Positions 7,659-11,812 of a stretch of 11,812 nt of DNA are shown one piece after another. Both the position numbers and the translations under genes were made by a program. Under the pieces are notes generated by a model. The model was not told the origin of the DNA. It saw only the letters and a program-made list of their open reading frames with translations, and ran no database searches. Source of the DNA: UBA4744 sp963718995. GTDB taxonomy: Bacteria > Actinomycetota > Acidimicrobiia > Spongiisociales > UBA4744. The stretch's first letter is position 1. The number at the start of each line of letters is the position of its first letter. Where the stretch lies: positions 1 to 11,812 of the forward strand of contig CAVRAP010000009.1 of NCBI GenBank assembly GCA_963718995.1. The letters are read 5' to 3'.

Positions 7659-8027
7659 CTAATCACTCCTGATCACGTTCAAATAGTTGTAGATCGTGAT
7701 GCGGCTCACACCCATGACGGCGGCCACGTCTTCGATTGCTTTTCTCAGAAGAAAGGCTCCCCGTTCGTCGAGCATGCGGATGGCCGCTTGCTTCTCCGTT
7801 CTGGGTAGGTCCACCAGCTTCCCACCAAGCTCCTCTTCAATGTTGGTCACAAGTCGATCGAGGGCGCCGGCGAGTGAGTCGAGGCGGACACCGCCGATCG
7901 CCTCACCGTCCCAGGTGATTGCGATGTCCCCTGATTCGGCTTGGTCGGCCGGCACGATGCTGCCACCTACGGCATCAAGGAGCGGTTGGATGGCCATCAG
8001 AACGGGGTGCGTCGTCGAAACGGTCAT
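7659..8027 (-). CDS. HTH_22 (YheO/DauR-type) transcriptional regulator, short form
   Basis: This is a 122-aa protein. Residues about 72-120 (from LVDLPRTEKQAAI to YNYLNVIRSD) match the HTH_22 domain of YheO and DauR. RGAFLLRKAIEDVAAVMGV leads into the recognition helix SRITIYNYLNVI. Known family members carry an N-terminal PAS_6 ligand domain and are about 200-240 aa. Here the N-terminal part is only about 70 residues, with a small strand-turn-strand (DIAITWDGEAIGGVRL) followed by an amphipathic helix, so it is a shortened or different sensor. The start ATG overlaps the stop of the upstream thiamine-fold gene (ATGA). Its position between the importer and the divergent xanthine dehydrogenase makes local control of both likely. 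That target is inferred, and the ligand is unknown. Confidence 0.82.
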   Translation of the reverse strand: MTVSTTHPVLMAIQPLLDAVGGSIVPADQAESGDIAITWDGEAIGGVRLDSLAGALDRLVTNIEEELGGKLVDLPRTEKQAAIRMLDERGAFLLRKAIEDVAAVMGVSRITIYNYLNVIRSD

Positions 8028-8266
8028 GGCTGATGGTCCAGATCAATGTGAAGGGTGATCCGGGATGCTCCGGATGTGCCGACGGTCGCAAGCATCGCCT
8101 GGACTGCTGAGATCACGCTTCCCCGATCCCCGTCGATCGAGGTTCCGAAAGGTCCCATCTCGGGTTCGAATCCATGGGCCCGGATGGCTTCGATGGCAGC
8201 CATGACGTGCGGCCCGGGTGAGCCTTCCGCGAAAGGTTCGATGGTGAACTCCGCTCGGCACGCCAC
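8024..8266 (-). CDS. thiamine-binding-fold protein (MTH1187/YkoF-like)
   Basis: This is an 80-aa protein covering the Thiamine_BP (MTH1187/YkoF) ferredoxin-like fold. It shows an opening strand AEFTIEPFAEG, a helix HVMAAIEAIRAHG, the signature EMGPFGTSIDGD (36-47; the family usually has GPMGT-EG) and a closing strand RITLHIDLD. Family members bind thiamine, HMP or other small ligands as dimers or tetramers, and many are uncharacterised. I chose GTG at 8266 because AAGGAGG lies five bases upstream and the fold begins there. The longer frame to 8437 overlaps the start of xanthine dehydrogenase and encodes nothing recognisable. It is translationally coupled to the HTH regulator, so it may be the ligand-sensing partner of that shortened regulator. 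The small size also allows a role unrelated to thiamine. Confidence 0.8.
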   Translation of the reverse strand: MACRAEFTIEPFAEGSPGPHVMAAIEAIRAHGFEPEMGPFGTSIDGDRGSVISAVQAMLATVGTSGASRITLHIDLDHQP

Positions 8267-8271
8267 ACCTT

Positions 8272-8292
8272 CCTCCTTGGCTGGTTGCCAAG
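8272..8292 (-). promoter_or_regulatory. ribosome site of the thiamine-fold gene with abutting inverted repeat
   Basis: AAGGAGG (8278-8272) is the ribosome site. CTTGGC (8276-8281) and GCCAAG (8287-8292) form a perfect 6-bp inverted repeat with a 5-base spacer. Its arm overlaps the 5' end of the ribosome site. It could be an operator for the regulator or an RNA stem that limits translation. Confidence 0.45.
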
Positions 8293-8347
8293 ACTTTAAC
8301 GCGTACAGAAGCGTCCTCTGTCGGGTCGAGACGAGCCCAAAAGAGCG

Positions 8348-8376
8348 TTGACAGATTGTTAAGCTGAGCTGAAGAT
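8348..8376 (+). promoter_or_regulatory. candidate promoter for xanthine dehydrogenase
   Basis: TTGACA (8348-8353) is a perfect -35 box. After 17 bases the -10 position reads GAAGAT (8371-8376), a weak match, as is common for regulated promoters. It would give a leader of about 50 bases. The divergent gap 8267-8435 must also hold the promoter of the thiamine-fold/regulator genes. On the minus strand only a weak TAAAGT -10 candidate near 8294-8299 is visible. Confidence 0.4.
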
Positions 8377-8435
8377 GACACCAGGGAGCGAGCGCTCTAC
8401 GGTTGCTTCCATTGGCTTTCTTGAGAGGGTGTGAC

Positions 8436-11018
8436 ATGACACTGACGACTCCGGGAATCAGTTCCTTCGTAGTGAACGGACGTCCTGTTTCAGTGGCTGC
8501 CGATCACCCCCATCTTCTGGCCGCGCTACGCGAGGAATTGGGGATCACGTCCCCCAAGGACGGGTGTTCACCCTCCGGTCAATGTGGTGCCTGCACCGTT
8601 CTCCTGGACGGCAAGGCCATCCAGAGCTGTCTCGTCACGCTGGAGAAGGCTGAAGGCAAGACGGTTACGACCCTCGAAGGCTTCGATCAGCAAGAGCGCG
8701 ATCGGCTCTCGACGGCCTTCGCAGCTGCGGGAGCCTTGCAGTGTGGTTTCTGTACGCCCGGCATTCTCGTCCGTACGAAAGCCTTGCTCGACCAGAAGGG
8801 GAGCGACCTGACCATCGAGACCGCTGCAGGCCGGTTGGGCGCGCACCTGTGCCGCTGCACGGGGTACACCAAGATCTTCGAAGCCATCGAAATGCTGCGC
8901 GATGATGCCATCCCGGAGCTCGAGCCACTCGGCGGGCTCGGGTCGCGTGGCTCCAAATACGAGGCAGTGGGCCTGGCGCTCGGCGACCGCGGCTACGTGG
9001 ATGACATGCGGGTCGACGGCATGTTGCACGCCGCGCTCCGCCTGGCGGACCACGCCCGGGCCGACATCGTCAGCATCGACGCCGCCCCGGCGCTGGCCAT
9101 GGACGGTGTGGTGGCCGTGTATACGGGAGCGGATGTACCCGGTGAGCTCAAAGTGGGGATCATTCACCGCGACTGGCCGGTGTTCATCCCGGTCGGAGGA
9201 CGCACCTCGTATCTCGGGGACGTCCTGGCGGTGGTGGTAGCCGACACGGTGGCCCAGGCGCGGGCGGCCACTGAGAAGGTGGAAGTCGAATACGTCGTGC
9301 ATCCGCCGTTTGTGGATGCCGACTCGGCCCTGGCATCAGAGGAAGACGCGGTATGGGGACTCGACGGCAATGTGCTTTCCCGTTCGGTGTACGCCCGCGG
9401 CGACGTCGATGCCGCTCTCGCCGGCGCCGCCCACACGGTCAAGGAGACGTTCCTGACGCCGCGCGTCGAGCACGCTTTTCTCGAACCAGAATCGACCCTG
9501 GCCGTGCCGCACGACGACGGACCGATGATGGTGTATTCCGGTGGCCAGGGGGTGTGGGATGACCGCAATCAGATTGCCGAGGTACTGGCCATTACCAATG
9601 ACGACGTCGTGGTTGAGCTGGTTTCCAACGGCGGTGCCTTCGGCGGCAAGGAAGACATGTCCAACCAGGCGCAGACTGCGCTCGCCGCCCACCTGCTCGG
9701 CCGACCGGTCAAATGCACGCTGACCCGCGAACAGTCTTTGCTGATGCACGCCAAGCGGCACCCCATCCGGATCGAGGCAACCGCCGCATGCGACGCCGAC
9801 GGGAAGCTGACGGCGCTGCGGGCGCGGATGGTTGGCGACAGCGGTCCGTACGCCTCGGTGGGGATGAAGGTGCTGGAGCGGGCCGCCGGCCATGCCAGCG
9901 GACCGTATGTTTTCCCCAATATCGACGTCGAGGCGATCGCCGCTCGCACCAACAACCCGGTCTGTGGGGCTTTTCGCGGTTTCGGAGCCAACCAGGCTCA
10001 GTTTGCCACGGAGGGTCTGCTCGACAGACTGGCAGAGAAGGTAGGGATCACAGGATGGGAGATCCGGTCCCGCAACGTGGTAGCGCCGGGAGATGTGTGG
10101 GGTCCCGGTCAGATCATGGACGATGGCAGCCTCGGAGCTCGCCTGTGCTTGGACGCCATCAAAGGCCCCTACGACGCGGCCCGGGCGGCAGGCAAGGCGA
10201 TCGGGCTGGGGATGGGAATCAAGAACTCCGGTCTCGGCAACGGCTTCAAAGAGATCTCCGGAGCGGTTGTCCGTTTCGAGGAAGACGGAACCGTTGAGGT
10301 TCGCCACTGCTGGACCGAGATGGGCCAGGGGGTCCATACCGTGGCGCTGCAAGTGGCCGTCGAGGAGTTGGGCATCGCACCAGAGCGAGTGCGGGTCGTC
10401 GTCGACACCACGCGAGAGCTGGGAGCCGGTCAGACGACCGGGTCCCGGGGCACGCTGATGGGAGCCGGCGGGGTCAAAGCCGCCTGCCAGGCTGCGTTGG
10501 AGAACGACTGCCGCCCCGGCGTCGACTACTACGGCGAGTACCGGGTTGATTGGACCAACTCCCTCGAAGAAGGCGTTGAGAACCCCATCATCCATTCAAC
10601 CTTCGGGTACGCAGCCCAACTGGTGATTGCCGACCCCGAAACGGGCACGATCGAGAAGGTCGTTGCGGTCCACGATGTCGGGCGGGTTGTCAACCCGACA
10701 TTGTGCGAGGGCCAGGTGCAGGGCGCCGTCCACATGGGGCTCGGGTACGCCCTCTCCGAAGAGTTCCCGACCGACGAGACCGGGATGCCGACCAACATGA
10801 CCCTCCGGAGCCTGGGCATCCTGCGAGCCAAGGACATCCCGGAGATCGAGGTGCACCTGGTTGAGGCCCCGCAACCCGGCGCCCCCTACGGGATCAAAGG
10901 TGTCGGTGAGATCGGCCTGGTCCCAACGGCCGGGGCGGTGGCGGCCGCTTTCCACGAAGTGGATGGCACATGGCGCAACCGCCTCCCGATGGCCATCCAC
11001 CAACCGATCGAGAAATGA
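8436..11018 (+). CDS. fused [2Fe-2S]/molybdopterin hydroxylase, selenium-dependent xanthine dehydrogenase type
   Basis: This 860-aa cytoplasmic enzyme of the xanthine oxidase family would hydroxylate a purine such as xanthine. Residues 10-85 are a plant-type [2Fe-2S] domain (C44, C50, C53, C65; the first pair is C-x5-C). Residues 86-160 are the second [2Fe-2S] domain (C103, C106, C139, C141, in QCGFCTPG and LCRCTG). The molybdopterin part runs from about 175 to the end, with GGQGVW (369-374), NGGAFGGKED (398-407), GAFRGFGANQ (511-520), TEMGQGVHT (627-635) and catalytic E825 in KGVGEIG. The two-in-one layout and blocks such as YYGEYRVDWTN and HDVGRVVNPTLCEGQ fit the selenium-dependent xanthine dehydrogenase family. 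Selenium there is a labile cofactor, not selenocysteine. No FAD subunit is present. The ATG at 8436 has GAGAGGG upstream; a TTG at 8403 lacks one. Exact substrate and selenium use are inferred. Confidence 0.9.
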   Translation: MTLTTPGISSFVVNGRPVSVAADHPHLLAALREELGITSPKDGCSPSGQCGACTVLLDGKAIQSCLVTLEKAEGKTVTTLEGFDQQERDRLSTAFAAAGALQCGFCTPGILVRTKALLDQKGSDLTIETAAGRLGAHLCRCTGYTKIFEAIEMLRDDAIPELEPLGGLGSRGSKYEAVGLALGDRGYVDDMRVDGMLHAALRLADHARADIVSIDAAPALAMDGVVAVYTGADVPGELKVGIIHRDWPVFIPVGGRTSYLGDVLAVVVADTVAQARAATEKVEVEYVVHPPFVDADSALASEEDAVWGLDGNVLSRSVYARGDVDAALAGAAHTVKETFLTPRVEHAFLEPESTLAVPHDDGPMMVYSGGQGVWDDRNQIAEVLAITNDDVVVELVSNGGAFGGKEDMSNQAQTALAAHLLGRPVKCTLTREQSLLMHAKRHPIRIEATAACDADGKLTALRARMVGDSGPYASVGMKVLERAAGHASGPYVFPNIDVEAIAARTNNPVCGAFRGFGANQAQFATEGLLDRLAEKVGITGWEIRSRNVVAPGDVWGPGQIMDDGSLGARLCLDAIKGPYDAARAAGKAIGLGMGIKNSGLGNGFKEISGAVVRFEEDGTVEVRHCWTEMGQGVHTVALQVAVEELGIAPERVRVVVDTTRELGAGQTTGSRGTLMGAGGVKAACQAALENDCRPGVDYYGEYRVDWTNSLEEGVENPIIHSTFGYAAQLVIADPETGTIEKVVAVHDVGRVVNPTLCEGQVQGAVHMGLGYALSEEFPTDETGMPTNMTLRSLGILRAKDIPEIEVHLVEAPQPGAPYGIKGVGEIGLVPTAGAVAAAFHEVDGTWRNRLPMAIHQPIEK

Positions 11019-11021
11019 TGG

Positions 11022-11068
11022 TTTTGGCGCCTAACTTGCTCGATATGTGAGCAAGTTAGGCGCCAAAA
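11022..11068. repeat. 20-bp perfect inverted repeat after xanthine dehydrogenase
   Basis: The arms 11022-11041 and 11049-11068 are exact complements around the 7-base loop GATATGT. Each arm contains GGCGCC next to a CTAACTTGCTC-type segment. It starts three bases after the xanthine dehydrogenase stop. The T-tract comes before the stem and the A-tract after it, on both strands, which is the reverse of an intrinsic terminator. It may be a dispersed palindromic element, a protein site or an mRNA-stabilising stem. Confidence 0.75.
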
Positions 11069-11109
11069 ACGAGATGAGGAACGCGGGTAGGTTGAAGTAG
11101 CGATTTCCG

Positions 11110-11116
11110 GGAGGAG
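11110..11116 (+). promoter_or_regulatory. strong ribosome site that sets the ssnA-like start
   Basis: GGAGGAG followed by AAT and ATG is the best ribosome site in this gap. An in-frame TGA at 11093-11095 closes the frame eight codons upstream of the ATG, so no longer protein can be read here. Confidence 0.75.
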
Positions 11117-11119
11117 AAT

Positions 11120-11812
11120 ATGACCGCCACGACACCGGGCCTGGTTTGTGCCCACCATCACCTCTACTCGGCACTGGCCCGGGGTATGCCCCCGCCCCCG
11201 AAAACCCCGACCAATTTCCAGGAGGTCCTCGATCAGATCTGGTGGCGGCTGGACACGGCGCTCGACCTGGACATGATCCGGTGGTCTGCCATGCTCGGCG
11301 CCCTGGAGGCTCTCGAGTCGGGTACCACCGCCATCGTCGATCATCACGAGTCCCCGAATGCCATCGAGGGAAGCCTCAGTGTCATCGCAGAAGCCTGCGC
11401 CGAGGTCGGCGTGCGGGTCTTACCCGCTTACGGGATCACCGACCGACACGGAGCCGACGGCGCCCGTCGGGGCCTCGAGGAGAACCGGCGCTTCGTCAAG
11501 GAGGGCAACAAAGCGCTCGTTGGTGTCCATGCGGCTTTCACCTGCACGGATGACTCGCTCCAAGCCGCCGCCGCCCTGGCCGAGGAACTCGGGGTGGGGG
11601 TACACATCCATGTCGCCGAAGGGATCGGCGATATCGACGCTCCCCAACGGCTTGACGGGTTGACCCGGGACGACTGGCTGCTCAGCCACTGCGTGCATCT
11701 TCCCACCGACCACACCCTGCGGGGAACGATCCTGCATAACCCGCGCTCGAACCTGAACAATGCCGTCGGCTACGCCAACCCGGCCCGGTTCAAGAACCCG
11801 GTGGCGTTGGGA
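11120..11812 (+). CDS. SsnA-like amidohydrolase, N-terminally short, 3' end outside window
   Basis: These are the first 231 codons of a metal-dependent amidohydrolase of the cytosine/guanine deaminase-like (ATZ/TRZ) branch. It is closest in style to SsnA, which is found with selenium-dependent molybdenum hydroxylases and purine degradation genes. Visible metal ligands are the HxH pair H12/H14 in GLVCAHHHLYSALARG, H164 with E167 in HIHVAEG, and H190 in LSHCVHL. LHNPRSNLNNAVG (205-217) is also typical. The metal-binding Asp should lie just past the edge. Usual members have about 50-60 residues before PGLV-HHH forming part of a beta-sandwich; here only five precede PGLV. The start is fixed by a strong ribosome site and an upstream stop, so the shortness is not a start-choice artefact. 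It probably hydrolyses or deaminates a purine-derived compound, but the substrate is unknown. Confidence 0.86.
   Translation, partial: MTATTPGLVCAHHHLYSALARGMPPPPKTPTNFQEVLDQIWWRLDTALDLDMIRWSAMLGALEALESGTTAIVDHHESPNAIEGSLSVIAEACAEVGVRVLPAYGITDRHGADGARRGLEENRRFVKEGNKALVGVHAAFTCTDDSLQAAAALAEELGVGVHIHVAEGIGDIDAPQRLDGLTRDDWLLSHCVHLPTDHTLRGTILHNPRSNLNNAVGYANPARFKNPVALG

Noticed and set aside
8267..8437. 57-codon extension of the thiamine-fold protein to 8437
   Set aside because: It would cross the divergent promoter gap and the start of xanthine dehydrogenase; the GTG at 8266 has an excellent ribosome site and begins the fold.
9336..10595. Long open frame (419 codons) on the minus strand inside xanthine dehydrogenase
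   Set aside because: It is a GC-rich shadow of a gene with clear motifs; its translation shows no recognisable fold and it has no ribosome site.
8436..11018. Selenocysteine in the hydroxylase
   Set aside because: The frame has no internal TGA; selenium in this family is a labile cofactor.
11022..11068. Rho-independent terminator after xanthine dehydrogenase
   Set aside because: The tract order is reversed (T before, A after) on both strands, so no U-run follows the stem in either transcript.

Overview
The window is GC-rich with compact operons, ATG-A overlaps and several GTG/TTG starts. It most resembles an actinobacterium. The lipoprotein with a Thr-rich linker (runs of ETTTT after the lipobox) and the LysA, MetX and MetZ sequences suggest an Acidimicrobiia-like lineage. 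That placement is an inference from protein style; no taxonomic marker gene is present.

Region 1 (1-2756) is amino acid biosynthesis. The start of metX (homoserine O-acyltransferase) runs off the left edge on the minus strand. Upstream of it, also on minus, is a complete lysA (diaminopimelate decarboxylase). Divergent from lysA is an intact metZ (O-succinyl/O-acetylhomoserine sulfhydrylase). MetX and MetZ are consecutive steps of direct-sulfhydrylation methionine synthesis.

Region 2 (2758-8266, all minus, read right to left) is a probable transcription unit or two adjacent ones. Its order is a small thiamine-binding-fold (MTH1187/YkoF-like) protein, an HTH_22 (YheO/DauR-type) regulator, and then a complete BMP-family nucleoside-type ABC importer: permease 1, permease 2, substrate-binding lipoprotein and double-domain ATPase. 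Permease 2, the lipoprotein and the ATPase carry four single-base apparent frameshifts between about 3.6 and 6.1 kb. Every other gene seen is open. Correcting these indels gives normal family lengths (311, 352 and 509 aa), so they are either very recent lesions or local assembly/base-calling errors.

Region 3 (8436-11812, plus) is divergent from region 2. It holds a fused [2Fe-2S]-molybdopterin hydroxylase resembling the selenium-dependent xanthine dehydrogenase family. After a 20-bp perfect inverted repeat comes the first 231 codons of an SsnA-like amidohydrolase that begins unusually close to its metal-binding HxH motif.

Taken together, regions 2 and 3 look like a purine uptake and catabolism locus: importer, molybdenum hydroxylase, SsnA hydrolase and a local regulator divergent from the enzymes. 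The most unusual parts are the regulator/thiamine-fold pair, the N-terminally short SsnA, and several hairpins or palindromes at gene boundaries (metX leader, lysA-metZ gap, BMP-ATPase gap, permease leader, thiamine-fold RBS, XDH-SsnA gap).
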